A stretch of 64,000 nt of DNA from Mucilaginibacter sp. UR6-11 (lineage in GTDB: Bacteria > Bacteroidota > Bacteroidia > Sphingobacteriales > Sphingobacteriaceae). The notes under the pieces were generated by a model. That model was not told the origin of the DNA. It made no database searches and worked only from the letters and a program-made list of their open reading frames with translations. The stretch covers positions 310,001 to 374,000 of the forward strand of contig NZ_JAJIWO010000002.1 in assembly GCF_020880695.1 (NCBI RefSeq). Reading direction: 5' to 3'. Each line of letters opens with the position of its first letter. The first letter of the stretch is position 1. Positions 7,829 through 15,835 of the stretch are shown here, one piece after another. The position numbers and the translations under genes were made by a program.

Positions 7829-8976
7829 TGCTGTTGCAGATGTTTTTTTACCAGGTGGTCATAATCAGGTACTGTGTGGTAATGCCACTTATTAATAATG
7901 GTTCCGTTTTTAAGCAACATAACGCCCGGATTTGATCTGACCATTGATTTTAACGGAACGCCATCGGCATAAAATATTTCGCTTACCAGGTGATATTGTT
8001 TGGCAAATGCTGCCGCATCTGCCGGCGATGCCGAAGTCAGCAATATCGTGCGCATGTTAAAGTTTTGTGTCAGATTGGTTGCCAGGGCATTCAGGCGGTT
8101 AATAGCCGGGCCATCGGTTTTCTTTAAATCATAAGCTACAATTACCAGGCTATAAAACGGGTTGCTAAGCAGTTCTTTGGTATAGTCATTACGTTGCGCA
8201 TCCTCCAGGGTAAGGTCTGCTATTTTTGGCGAAAAGCCTTTTTTTACCAATCTGCTTTCGGGTGTGCCTACTACCTCCCAGTTGTTGTCCTTCCAGATAC
8301 CTGTTTTAAGGTATTCTTTATCGGTCATAGTTTTGGCGGCACCCGTTTTTTTGTTTTTAAGGTTGTAGGTTAACTCAAACTCATCCGGCATGGCGCCCGG
8401 CGGGATCATCATTTCGTTTGGGATATTGGCGCCGACTTTATAAGGTAAAAAATCAACAACCGGTAAAAAGTTATAAGTGAAGAGACCAAATCCTATCGAG
8501 AACACAATGGCAATAACCAATAATCTTTCGTTGGTTTTGGGACTGAACACCGGGGTAAGGCTTTCTTTGTTTTTAAACAGCACTACAATCAGCAACAACA
8601 ACACCAGGTCCTTGCTAAACGATTGCCAGGGGGTTAGTGGAATAGCATCGCCAAAACAGCCGCAGGTTTGCACCACTTTAAAAAACGCCGAATAAAAGGT
8701 TAAAAAGGCAAAGAAGATAATAATGAGCAGCAGGCCCCAGGCTACCTGTTTGGCCCTGGCGCCAATTAATAATGCAAAACCCAGGATCATTTCCATCGCG
8801 CAAAGCAAAATAGCAAAGCCAAGCGCCAGGCTATTTAAAAAGGTAATATGAAATACCTCGAAGTACTCTTCCAATTTATAGGAGAAGCCCAGCGGGTCAT
8901 TAGCCTTGATCAGGCCCGAAAAGATAAACAACAGGCCCACGCTGATTCTGCAGAACCATAATAATCCGTTTTTCAT
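7825..8976 (-). CDS. DoxX/MauE-like membrane protein with thioredoxin-like C-terminus (BT_3928 type)
   Basis: 383 residues. The first half has four DoxX-like helices (LLWFCRISVGLLFIFSGLIK at the N-terminus) and a conserved TCGCFGD motif at the end of the second helix pair, as in MauE-type proteins that serve disulfide chemistry. A further helix near 150-170 leads to a periplasmic C-terminal domain of thioredoxin-like layout (NPFYSLVIVAYDL, later SNPGVMLLKNGTIINKWH) with no CxxC. This is the Bacteroidota BT_3928 family, commonly beside a DUF1599 gene, as here. Function is unassigned; a redox role is an inference. It overlaps the DUF1599 stop by 4 bp. Confidence 0.87.
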   Translation of the reverse strand: MKNGLLWFCRISVGLLFIFSGLIKANDPLGFSYKLEEYFEVFHITFLNSLALGFAILLCAMEMILGFALLIGARAKQVAWGLLLIIIFFAFLTFYSAFFKVVQTCGCFGDAIPLTPWQSFSKDLVLLLLIVVLFKNKESLTPVFSPKTNERLLVIAIVFSIGFGLFTYNFLPVVDFLPYKVGANIPNEMMIPPGAMPDEFELTYNLKNKKTGAAKTMTDKEYLKTGIWKDNNWEVVGTPESRLVKKGFSPKIADLTLEDAQRNDYTKELLSNPFYSLVIVAYDLKKTDGPAINRLNALATNLTQNFNMRTILLTSASPADAAAFAKQYHLVSEIFYADGVPLKSMVRSNPGVMLLKNGTIINKWHYHTVPDYDHLVKKHLQQQ

Positions 8977-9512
8977 TTTACGCCCAGTTTAATCAACGCA
9001 AATACCGCGTAATTCAAAATATCCTGGTAGTTGGCTTTTATCCCTTCTGATGCCAGGGTCAGGCCTTTATTATCTTCTATCTGCTTTACCCGCAACAGCT
9101 TCATCAATATCAAATCGGTTAATGAACTTATGCGCATATCCCGCCAGGCCTCGCCATAATCATGGTTTTTAGCAAACATCAAATCCTTTGTTTCTTTTAC
9201 TTTATCATCAAACATGCGGCCTACATGATCCGGAGCCAGTTCAACAGGTGTTTCGGCGGTGCACTCCAGCTGCATCATCGCGATAACGCAGTAATTAACT
9301 ATGCCTATGTATTCGCCGGTAATATCTTCGCCCACTTTTGAAATTTTCTTTTCTTCAAGCGTGCGGATGCGCTGCGCTTTGATAAAGATCTGGTCGGTGA
9401 TTGATTCCAGGCGGAGGATGCGCCAGGCGGTACCATAATCATGGGTTTTCTTCATGAAAAGCCCTTTGCAAATATTAACTACGGCTTCGTATTCGGCTGA
9501 TGTATTGTTCAA
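8973..9512 (-). CDS. DUF1599 protein with internal duplication
   Basis: 179 residues, two tandem copies of DUF1599. Copy one runs from KKTHDYGTAWRILR (about 21) and copy two from AKNHDYGEAWRDMR (about 114), each followed by a helix ending in NY...M/A.QL or similar. The HDYG.AWR signature is present in both copies. The family is linked to nucleotide-modification or MazG-like folds, but its activity is not established. Cytoplasmic. It is the first gene of the minus-strand operon and is divergent from folP, an arrangement I recall as frequent in Bacteroidota. Confidence 0.88.
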   Translation of the reverse strand: MNNTSAEYEAVVNICKGLFMKKTHDYGTAWRILRLESITDQIFIKAQRIRTLEEKKISKVGEDITGEYIGIVNYCVIAMMQLECTAETPVELAPDHVGRMFDDKVKETKDLMFAKNHDYGEAWRDMRISSLTDLILMKLLRVKQIEDNKGLTLASEGIKANYQDILNYAVFALIKLGVK

Positions 9513-9669
9513 ATGTCGTAATATAATGGAATACTTTTTATTACATAAATCATGTGGTTGCAGGGCTAATTTTCCATCCCATTATTGCTCCTTGTTCGGG
9601 GGTCACAGATTCTAATTCGTCTACTGTTATGATTTTGTTCAAAGTAGCTTAACTTTATCAATTATAACA

Positions 9670-10536
9670 ATGGCTAAAGATACGGTTTTTCATAAAAAGG
9701 CAACGCTAAATGCGGGCGGGAGGCTCATTGATTTGAGTACGCCCCAAATAATGGGCATAATTAACCTTACGCCTGATTCTTTTTATGGCGGCAGCCGCCA
9801 ACCCGCTGTAGCTGACGCATTGCAGCAAGCCGAAAAAATGCTGGCAGCCGGCGCCGCTTTTCTTGACCTGGGTGCGTACTCATCCCGGCCGGGCGCAGCT
9901 GATATTTCTGTACAGGAAGAAACAGAACGGTTATTGCCGGTTGTCGAAGCTTTGGCAGACGGATTTCCGGAGGCTGTTTTATCGATAGATACTTTTCGCG
10001 CGCAGGTTGCCGAAGCCGCTGTCAGGTCGGGCGCGCATATCATCAATGACATATCGGGCGGGCAACTGGATACGGATATGTTTGCCACTGTCGCCCGGTT
10101 AAAAGTGCCGTATGTTTTAATGCACATGAAAGGAACCCCCCAAACCATGAACGGCCTGGCTGATTACGACGATGTGTTTAACGAAGTATTGGATTATTTT
10201 ACAGAACGCTACCAGCAGTTAAAAAATCTGGGCGTTGCTGATGTTATTCTCGATCCCGGATTTGGGTTTGCCAAGAAACCGGTGCAGAGTTATGCCTTAT
10301 TAAACCGGTTGGAAGAGTTTAACCGGCTGGAGCTGCCCCTGTTGGTGGGCGTATCACGTAAAAAAATGATCTACAACCTGTTGGGCATTACTGCCGATGA
10401 CGCCTTAAACGGCACCACCGTAATAAATACCATAGCGCTAACTAAAGGCGCTGACATTTTAAGGGTGCATGATGTTAAACAGGCTATTGAAGCGGTTAAG
10501 CTATGGGAGGCCGTAAATCAGCTGCATCCGTTGTAA
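9670..10536 (+). CDS. folP: dihydropteroate synthase
   Basis: Joins 6-hydroxymethyl-dihydropterin diphosphate to p-aminobenzoate in folate synthesis; it is the sulfonamide target. 288 residues, normal length. The signature IMGIINLTPDSFYGG opens the TIM barrel, DLGAYSSRPGA is the second substrate loop, and ILDPGFGFAKK and GVSRKKM provide pterin and phosphate contacts. Cytoplasmic. It is transcribed away from the DUF1599 operon, with a 157-bp shared promoter region. Confidence 0.96.
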   Translation: MAKDTVFHKKATLNAGGRLIDLSTPQIMGIINLTPDSFYGGSRQPAVADALQQAEKMLAAGAAFLDLGAYSSRPGAADISVQEETERLLPVVEALADGFPEAVLSIDTFRAQVAEAAVRSGAHIINDISGGQLDTDMFATVARLKVPYVLMHMKGTPQTMNGLADYDDVFNEVLDYFTERYQQLKNLGVADVILDPGFGFAKKPVQSYALLNRLEEFNRLELPLLVGVSRKKMIYNLLGITADDALNGTTVINTIALTKGADILRVHDVKQAIEAVKLWEAVNQLHPL

Positions 10537-10660
10537 AAAGAGGGCAGGTAGGCGGTTGCCGTGTAGAAGATAAATAATCAGGTCTTATACCTTCTATTAT
10601 TCTAAAAAGGGCAATATATAACCGTCCGGGTTGGCTATATACAATTTGCGCCAAAAAAAA

Positions 10661-11845
10661 TTAATTAAAATTCCACCAAACTGCTTTTTTAGGCGGATCA
10701 CCCAGCGTATAAGGCTCGCCGATACGCGGAACATTCACCTGCATCCCCAGCTTTTCGGCAGCGGGCAGAAGCTTTTCTATAGGTTCGTTCCAGGGCTGAT
10801 CAGCTTCTTCAAACTTGGCCCAGTGAACAGGCTGCAGCAAGCGTGCCTGCAGGTCAACGGCGGCCTGGGCGGTTTGCCCCAGCCAAAGATGTGTCCATGG
10901 CCAGTTGGGACTGTACTGCCCGCATTCCAGTAGCGCCAGATCGAACGGGCCGTATTGCAGGCCTATTTGTTTAAACAGCGGCCCATACCCGCCATCACCA
11001 CCGTAGAACATCCGGTAACGGCCCGCCTGTATCACGTAAGATGCCCAAAGCGTTTTGTTTTCCTGGCTGTAAGTACGGTTGCTTTTGTGCTGTGCCGGCG
11101 TAGCGGTGATCTGCAGACCGCCGGGTAGCGTGGTGGATTGGTTCCAGTTCAGCTCGATGATCTTTTTAGGATCATATCCCCAGTACACCAGATCTGAACC
11201 TACACCCATTGGCACTACGGCCAGTTTGATCTGATCTTTTAATTGCACCAAAGTATGGTAATCCAGGTGGTCATAGTGGTCGTGCGAAATGATCAGCACG
11301 TCAATCGGTGGCATATCCTTCGCGTGATAATGCTTAGTGCCGGGAAATGCCGTAATCAATCCGGGTACCGGCCCTGCATGGTTGCTAAAAATAGGATCGA
11401 TGAGTATATTACCCTGGCTGGTTTTGATCAGTACAGATGAATGCCCGAACCAAACGACGGTTGGCGCAGGATCAGGCAGTGTGTTCAAATCGGTTTTTAC
11501 CCATGGCAGTGCATGAGACGGACGGATGGTTTCAGGACGGGACTGGAATATAAGATTGTGTTTGATCGTTTTATCAGCACGTTCAGCTAAATTTTCGAAG
11601 CTGCCATTTTTATAATTAGGCAAAGCCTCTAATCGCGCCAGCTCATCGCCGGCTGGGTCTTTACCCATTGATCTTACAATACTACACCCAGCTGCCACCG
11701 TCAACAACAGCACAACCATCCCAATCCCCACATATCTGTATTTCATACCGTTAAAATAACGCTTAAGTTTCATTGATATTTTATCAAAGAGCAAAATTAA
11801 TAATACGCTGGCAACAGTAAGCCGTTCAGGTACAATCGTTAACAT
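10661..11845 (-). CDS. MBL-fold metallohydrolase, NAPE-PLD/UlaG-like, membrane-anchored
   Basis: 394 residues. The metal-binding motif SHDHYDH (His188, His190, Asp192, His193) and VWFGHSSVLI, with a late GGDGGYG block, place it with the NAPE-PLD/UlaG-like MBL hydrolases that cleave phosphodiester or lactone bonds. The N-terminus has one hydrophobic stretch (10-20) and then MKYRYVGIGMVVLLLTVAAGC, a lipoprotein signal with Cys54. Starting at Met34 would make a normal lipoprotein. The outer ATG is, however, preceded by AGGAGG five bases upstream, which is unusual for this phylum, so I keep the long start. Substrate unknown. Confidence 0.85.
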   Translation of the reverse strand: MLTIVPERLTVASVLLILLFDKISMKLKRYFNGMKYRYVGIGMVVLLLTVAAGCSIVRSMGKDPAGDELARLEALPNYKNGSFENLAERADKTIKHNLIFQSRPETIRPSHALPWVKTDLNTLPDPAPTVVWFGHSSVLIKTSQGNILIDPIFSNHAGPVPGLITAFPGTKHYHAKDMPPIDVLIISHDHYDHLDYHTLVQLKDQIKLAVVPMGVGSDLVYWGYDPKKIIELNWNQSTTLPGGLQITATPAQHKSNRTYSQENKTLWASYVIQAGRYRMFYGGDGGYGPLFKQIGLQYGPFDLALLECGQYSPNWPWTHLWLGQTAQAAVDLQARLLQPVHWAKFEEADQPWNEPIEKLLPAAEKLGMQVNVPRIGEPYTLGDPPKKAVWWNFN

Positions 11846-11850
11846 AATTT

Positions 11851-11856
11851 CCTCCT
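11851..11856 (-). promoter_or_regulatory. strong Shine-Dalgarno sequence
   Basis: On the minus strand AGGAGG lies five bases before the ATG at 11845. I noticed no comparably strong site in front of other genes here, as expected for Bacteroidota. It supports the outermost start of the MBL-fold gene. Confidence 0.5.
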
Positions 11857-11961
11857 GTTAGGAAACACGCAATACTCATCCAATTGCTTTCGCCGCTTTC
11901 GCGAAGGATTCAGGTTAAGTAACCTTGTTTGCTTATCTTAGCGACATATACTATCTTGAAC

Positions 11962-12465
11962 ATGAAAAAACCAGTCTATTTCTCTATTGCCTTATTACTT
12001 ATCGTAAGCACATCTTGTCGCATGCGGAATAATCACGTTAAAGAAACTCAATCTGCTACCAGCCAGCCAAGCCCGCAAAAGGCTTTTTTTGCTACTATGC
12101 AAATTCGGGATACGATAAGAACAGGCGCCCCGGTTGAGCTGGTTTTCACCGTCTATAACCATACGGACAGCCTGGTGAAATTCCTTAGGTGGCAGACACC
12201 TTTCGAACCATTGATGAGCCAATATCTGGAGATCAAGGATGAACAAGGAGAAGAAGTGCTTTATAAAGGGCCCATGGCAAAAAGGATGATGCCCCCGCCG
12301 GCGTCGAGTTACCTGGCGCTGAATCCTATGGATAGTTTGGTAGCTAAGGTGGATATTTTAAAAGGCTATGCATTGACCCGGCCTGCAAAATATACCATCA
12401 CTTATACCAGTGAAAATGTCAGCGGTCTTAAAGTGCGGAAACAGGTATCATTCGTATACCGGTAA
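11962..12465 (+). CDS. lipoprotein resembling the N-terminal domain of M35 metallopeptidases
   Basis: I start at the ATG at 11962 (MKKPVYFSIALLLIVSTSC), a lipoprotein signal with Cys19, instead of 33 bases upstream. The 167-residue product is one beta-sandwich. Its core reads PVELVFTVYNHTDSLVKFLRWQTPFE, LEIKDEQGEEVLYKGPMAKR, and YLALNPMDSLVAKVDI. This pattern matches, from memory, the N-terminal domain of bacterial M35 (deuterolysin-like) proteases, where it precedes the catalytic domain. No catalytic domain is fused here. Next downstream is a secreted HExxH protein of another family, so an inhibitor or chaperone role is possible. That is inference. Confidence 0.7.
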   Translation: MKKPVYFSIALLLIVSTSCRMRNNHVKETQSATSQPSPQKAFFATMQIRDTIRTGAPVELVFTVYNHTDSLVKFLRWQTPFEPLMSQYLEIKDEQGEEVLYKGPMAKRMMPPPASSYLALNPMDSLVAKVDILKGYALTRPAKYTITYTSENVSGLKVRKQVSFVYR

Positions 12466-12543
12466 TCCGCTTTAATATTTCCAAATGGCGAACACAAGGA
12501 TATTTAAAATAATACTTTTGACGCTTACTATTATAATTACCCT

Positions 12544-13623
12544 ATGAAATACAGAATCGGCTTTTTGTTGATTTTTATTTTTTCAACAGCTAATGCGCAA
12601 CAAAAAGTTCAGTCGACAGTAGACCGGCGTGTGGAACTGTTCAGCATTATCTTCAGGCTGGCCGGAAATCCGGAGTATAATATGAAGCTGGATAAAATTT
12701 ACGTAAATGATATTCAAACTTATTTCGAAAAATATAAACAGCTGCCGGTAGTGGATTTCGCAAAAAAACTTGCCCGGGAAAAAAACATGGGCTTCTCAAA
12801 GGTGATGTTTCTTGCGGTAGCCCTGGAGTTTAAAAACAACCGGTTTTCGCTGATTAAGGGAGCGGAGAGCACGCTAGCAGGAAAATGGGACATGAAGGAT
12901 GCCGCGAAATTTGTTGGTCTGGCAAATGACTTTTACCAGCTGTCCGGCTTTGAAAATTTCCTGTCCGCCCATCAGGCATACTATTCAGCAGCTACCAGCC
13001 GCTTCGATCAATCTGTAACTGAGTTTGACCAAAACTGGTACCTTAACTACTACGGTGAACACGATATAGCTTACCAGGTAGTTTTAGGCCTTGGTGATGG
13101 CGGGGCCAATTATGGCCCATTCGTAAAACCAAATAAACAACAAAAGCTGATTTATGCGGTGATGGGCTCCTGGACATTTAATGAAAGTGGGCAACCCATT
13201 TTCCCTAAAGAGATATATTTAACTTACCTGATCCATGAATTTAACCATTCGTTTGTTGATCATCTGCTGGAAGATAATGACAGCCTTGAAAGGCAGTTGA
13301 AAACCAGCGGCGAAGCTTTATTGAAGGCACAGGCCGCGGCGATGAAACTGGAAGGCTATGAAGACTGGCACAGCCTGATCAATGAATCCTTAGTAAGGGC
13401 TTCAGTGGTGAGATACATGATGGATAACCACCAGGATAAGCAGGAAATTGAGGCTGAGATTTTGAAGCAAACGAAAAAAGGATTTTTATGGACAAATGAA
13501 CTGGTTTTTTTGTTGGGGGAATATGAATCCTCCAGAAGCAGATATCCTACTTTAAAAAGCTTTTATCCGCGGATTATTTCTTTTTTTAACACCACCACCC
13601 GACAGCTTAATCAGGGAAAATAA
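12544..13623 (+). CDS. DUF4932 secreted zinc-peptidase-like protein
   Basis: 359 residues with a signal peptide ending at TANAQQ (about residue 18). The body matches DUF4932, a Bacteroidota family. YLIHEFNHSFVDHLLE contains HExxH (HEFNH), the usual zinc-peptidase helix, preceded by WTFNESGQPIFP and followed by conserved acidic residues. It is therefore likely a periplasmic metallopeptidase, though no substrate is known. It lies 78 bp after the M35-propeptide-like lipoprotein on the same strand, and the two are probably cotranscribed. Confidence 0.85.
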   Translation: MKYRIGFLLIFIFSTANAQQKVQSTVDRRVELFSIIFRLAGNPEYNMKLDKIYVNDIQTYFEKYKQLPVVDFAKKLAREKNMGFSKVMFLAVALEFKNNRFSLIKGAESTLAGKWDMKDAAKFVGLANDFYQLSGFENFLSAHQAYYSAATSRFDQSVTEFDQNWYLNYYGEHDIAYQVVLGLGDGGANYGPFVKPNKQQKLIYAVMGSWTFNESGQPIFPKEIYLTYLIHEFNHSFVDHLLEDNDSLERQLKTSGEALLKAQAAAMKLEGYEDWHSLINESLVRASVVRYMMDNHQDKQEIEAEILKQTKKGFLWTNELVFLLGEYESSRSRYPTLKSFYPRIISFFNTTTRQLNQGK

Positions 13624-13694
13624 CGGGGAATGGGATCCCGTTCCGGTCGATGATTTGATGCCACAAAACCGGATTGGCTTGAGATTTTTTGAGC

Positions 13695-13730
13695 AAAAAA
13701 AACGCTTAAACCAGATGATTTAAGCGTTTT
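13695..13730 (-). terminator. rho-independent terminator (tRNA-Asp)
   Basis: A perfect 12-bp stem pairs 13699-13710 with 13719-13730 across an 8-base loop. The minus-strand side is followed by a run of T (complement of the A tract at 13695-13702), placing it just downstream of the minus-strand tRNA. It could also end the plus-strand DUF4932 transcript. Confidence 0.8.
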
Positions 13731-13753
13731 AAAGGGAAGTGAATCCTCTTTAG

Positions 13754-13827
13754 CGGAATGGACGGGACTCGAACCCGCGACCCCATGCGTGACAGGCATG
13801 TATTCTAACCAGCTGAACTACCACTCC
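13754..13827 (-). tRNA. tRNA-Asp (GTC)
   Basis: A 74-base cloverleaf on the minus strand. The acceptor stem GGAGTGG pairs with CCATTCC (one G-U) and discriminator G, as expected for Asp. The D arm contains AGCTGGTTAGA. The anticodon stem-loop is ATGCCTGTCACGCAT with anticodon GTC. The T arm has GGTTCGAGTCC. The CCA end is not encoded. Confidence 0.96.
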
Positions 13828-14043
13828 GTTTGGGATGGCAAATATACCCTTCATTTTTTATTACACAAGTTATTTTTTGAAAAAACTTTTAAAACGCAAT
13901 TAATCAGTGTTTTAACTGTGATAAAGCATTCTCCGGGTACTGTATTATTTATCCGCAATACAGATTGTTGCGCTTAAAGGGATACAAACAGCACGCATAA
14001 TAGCTGCAAGTCATCTGCCTTTTATTCAGTATTTGTGTTTTTT

Positions 14044-14286
14044 CTAATATATTCCTCTAAAAAACCCGGATAGAGATACATCAAAGTAATAACATACTTT
14101 ACGCAGGGTTTCTATCCTAATATCAATTTTACCTGATTCAAGCCTGGCGATATTGATATTGGTATCAGAGTAAAATTTTTCTTGGGTAACCTGGTTTTGC
14201 CTTCGTAACCGCTTTATCTGAAGCGAAATTTTACGTTTAAAGGCATTGTCAGAGTTATCAAGATATTCAAAATCAGTTAATAACAT
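14044..14286 (-). CDS. small XRE-family helix-turn-helix regulator
   Basis: 80 residues. The central part is a Cro/C1-type HTH: QIKRLRRQNQVTQEKFYSDTN, then INIARLESGKIDIRIETLRK and YYFDVSLSGFF. It probably binds DNA as a dimer. It has no partner toxin, kinase or phage gene next to it. Its promoter would lie in the AT-rich 14290-14400 stretch, upstream of the divergent small-RNA candidate. Targets unknown. Confidence 0.85.
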   Translation of the reverse strand: MLLTDFEYLDNSDNAFKRKISLQIKRLRRQNQVTQEKFYSDTNINIARLESGKIDIRIETLRKVCYYFDVSLSGFFRGIY

Positions 14287-14399
14287 GATGTGATGGGCTG
14301 CTAAAGATTAATATCCAAACAATAATTCAACTTTATTAAAAGCTAAAATAGAAAAAAATCTTAAATCTTTATTTTTTAATTCTGACGAATAAGTCATTG

Positions 14400-14427
14400 T
14401 TGCTATGGTTTAATGACAATACATTTG
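14400..14427 (+). promoter_or_regulatory. Bacteroidota-type promoter
   Basis: The -7 box TACATTTG at 14420-14427 fits TAnnTTTG, and a TTG at 14400-14402 (or 14397-14399) lies 17-20 bases upstream as the -33 element. Initiation would fall near 14433, where the first hairpin begins. Confidence 0.5.
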
Positions 14428-14432
14428 TTCTG

Positions 14433-14519
14433 TTATCACCGCCCTACATCTACCTATGAAAAATAACGGCGTGATAATACATCAAAGTGAATTCTCAGAC
14501 ACCCAAGCTGAGGTTTTTT
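14433..14519 (+). ncRNA. candidate small RNA with two hairpins
   Basis: A promoter-like sequence ends just upstream. The first hairpin pairs 14433-14443 (TTATCACCGCC) with 14468-14477 (GGCGTGATAA) with one bulge. A second hairpin pairs CTCAG at 14494-14498 with CTGAG at 14508-14512 and is followed by GTTTTTT, an intrinsic-terminator layout. The result would be an RNA of about 87 nt, independent of the acyl-CoA dehydrogenase gene downstream, or its attenuated leader. I do not recognise the family. Identified from sequence pattern only. Confidence 0.4.
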
Positions 14520-14566
14520 GTTCTTTGTTTTGGGTTTAATCAATAGTTTAAATTAATTAGGGGAAA

Positions 14567-14594
14567 GGGAGCTTCAAAAGAGCTCTCTTTTTTT
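14567..14594 (+). terminator. terminator-like hairpin upstream of acyl-CoA dehydrogenase
   Basis: A 7-bp stem pairs 14567-14573 with 14581-14587 (loop TCAAAAG) and is followed by seven T. It sits 59 bases before the start of the next gene, so it would either end the small-RNA transcript or act as an attenuator. Confidence 0.65.
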
Positions 14595-14652
14595 GGCCCA
14601 AATTTTTGCTATGCATGCATAATATTATATCTTTACTTTTTATCGTCCTTAT

Positions 14653-15792
14653 ATGTATTTTGAACTATCGGAAGAACAATTAATGATACGCCAGGCCGCA
14701 CGCGATTTTGCCCAGGCAGAATTAAAACCAGGTGTGATTGAGCGTGATGAGCAGCAAAAGTTTCCGGCAGAGCAGGTGAAGATGATGGGCGAACTTGGCT
14801 TTTTGGGAATGATGACATCTCCGCAATATGGCGGCAGCGGTATGGACGCTATTTCATACGTATTAGTAATGGAAGAGCTTTCAAAGGTTGATGCATCGGC
14901 ATCGGTAGTAGTATCGGTTAATAATTCATTGGTCTGTTATGGCCTTGAAAAGTATGGAACCGAGGCGCAAAAACAAAAATACCTGGTGCCTTTAGCCAAA
15001 GGCGAAGTAATAGGCGCGTTCTGTTTATCTGAACCTGAAGCCGGCTCTGACGCCACAGCACAAGCTACTACGGCTGTGGACATGGGGGATCATTACCTGC
15101 TCAATGGCACAAAAAACTGGATAACCAATGGGGGCACAGCATCTACCTACCTAGTAATGGCACAAACCAATGCAGGTAAGCGGCATCATGGTATTAATGC
15201 TATAATAGTAGAGAAGGGGATGCCGGGCTTCACTGTAGGCGCCAAAGAGAATAAGCTGGGCATACGGGGTTCTGACACCCACTCGCTGCACTTTAATGAC
15301 GTTAAAGTACCTAAAGAGAACAGAATAGGTGAAGATGGCTTTGGCTTTAAGTTTGCCATGAATGTTTTGGAAGGCGGGCGCATTGGCATTGCTGCGCAGG
15401 CTTTGGGTATAGCATCGGGGGCCTATGAGCTGGCTTTAAACTATGCCCGCGAGCGTAAAGCCTTTGGTAAAACACTGGCCGATCTGCAGGCCATACAGTT
15501 TAAACTGGCTGATATGGCTACAGAAATTGAGGCGTCCCGTTTATTATGTTTAAAGGCCGCCTGGTTAAAAGATAATGATCTGCCCTACGCCCAGGCAAGC
15601 TCAATGGCAAAGCTGTATGCATCACAAACTGCTATGAAAACTACGGTTGAGGCAGTGCAGATTCACGGCGGCTATGGCTTTGTTAAGGAATATCACGTAG
15701 AGCGTTTAATGCGCGACGCCAAGATAACCCAGATTTATGAGGGCACTTCCGAAATTCAACGGATTGTCATTTCGCGCGAGGTATTGAAATAA
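14653..15792 (+). CDS. acyl-CoA dehydrogenase
   Basis: An FAD-dependent acyl-CoA dehydrogenase carrying out the first oxidation of beta-oxidation or branched-chain degradation; cytoplasmic, normally a tetramer. 379 residues is typical for the short/medium-chain group. The signature CLSEPEAGSDA binds FAD and substrate, and LNGTKNWITNGG is the next conserved block. The C-terminal YEGTSEIQR contains the catalytic base Glu363 in the position used by short- and medium-chain enzymes. Electron-transfer flavoprotein genes are not in the window. The substrate chain length cannot be told from sequence alone. Confidence 0.95.
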   Translation: MYFELSEEQLMIRQAARDFAQAELKPGVIERDEQQKFPAEQVKMMGELGFLGMMTSPQYGGSGMDAISYVLVMEELSKVDASASVVVSVNNSLVCYGLEKYGTEAQKQKYLVPLAKGEVIGAFCLSEPEAGSDATAQATTAVDMGDHYLLNGTKNWITNGGTASTYLVMAQTNAGKRHHGINAIIVEKGMPGFTVGAKENKLGIRGSDTHSLHFNDVKVPKENRIGEDGFGFKFAMNVLEGGRIGIAAQALGIASGAYELALNYARERKAFGKTLADLQAIQFKLADMATEIEASRLLCLKAAWLKDNDLPYAQASSMAKLYASQTAMKTTVEAVQIHGGYGFVKEYHVERLMRDAKITQIYEGTSEIQRIVISREVLK

Positions 15793-15835
15793 CCAGCTGA
15801 TTTTATTTAGTTTTGGTTGACATCAATTTACCGCA

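Larger units (their letters stand above)
14287..14652. other. intergenic region with divergent promoters and RNA structures
   Basis: A 366-base gap without a normal gene. The left third is AT-rich promoter DNA for the XRE gene. The right part holds a plus-strand promoter-like sequence, two hairpins with T runs (listed separately) and a possible 27-codon ORF starting at the ATG at 14456, which I do not call as a gene. Confidence 0.5.

Noticed and set aside
13789-13977. 62-residue plus-strand frame after tRNA-Asp
   Set aside because: It starts inside the tRNA and continues into AT-rich non-coding DNA.
14044-14286. XRE gene as a toxin-antitoxin or phage remnant
   Set aside because: No toxin, integrase or phage gene adjoins it; a free regulator is the simpler reading.
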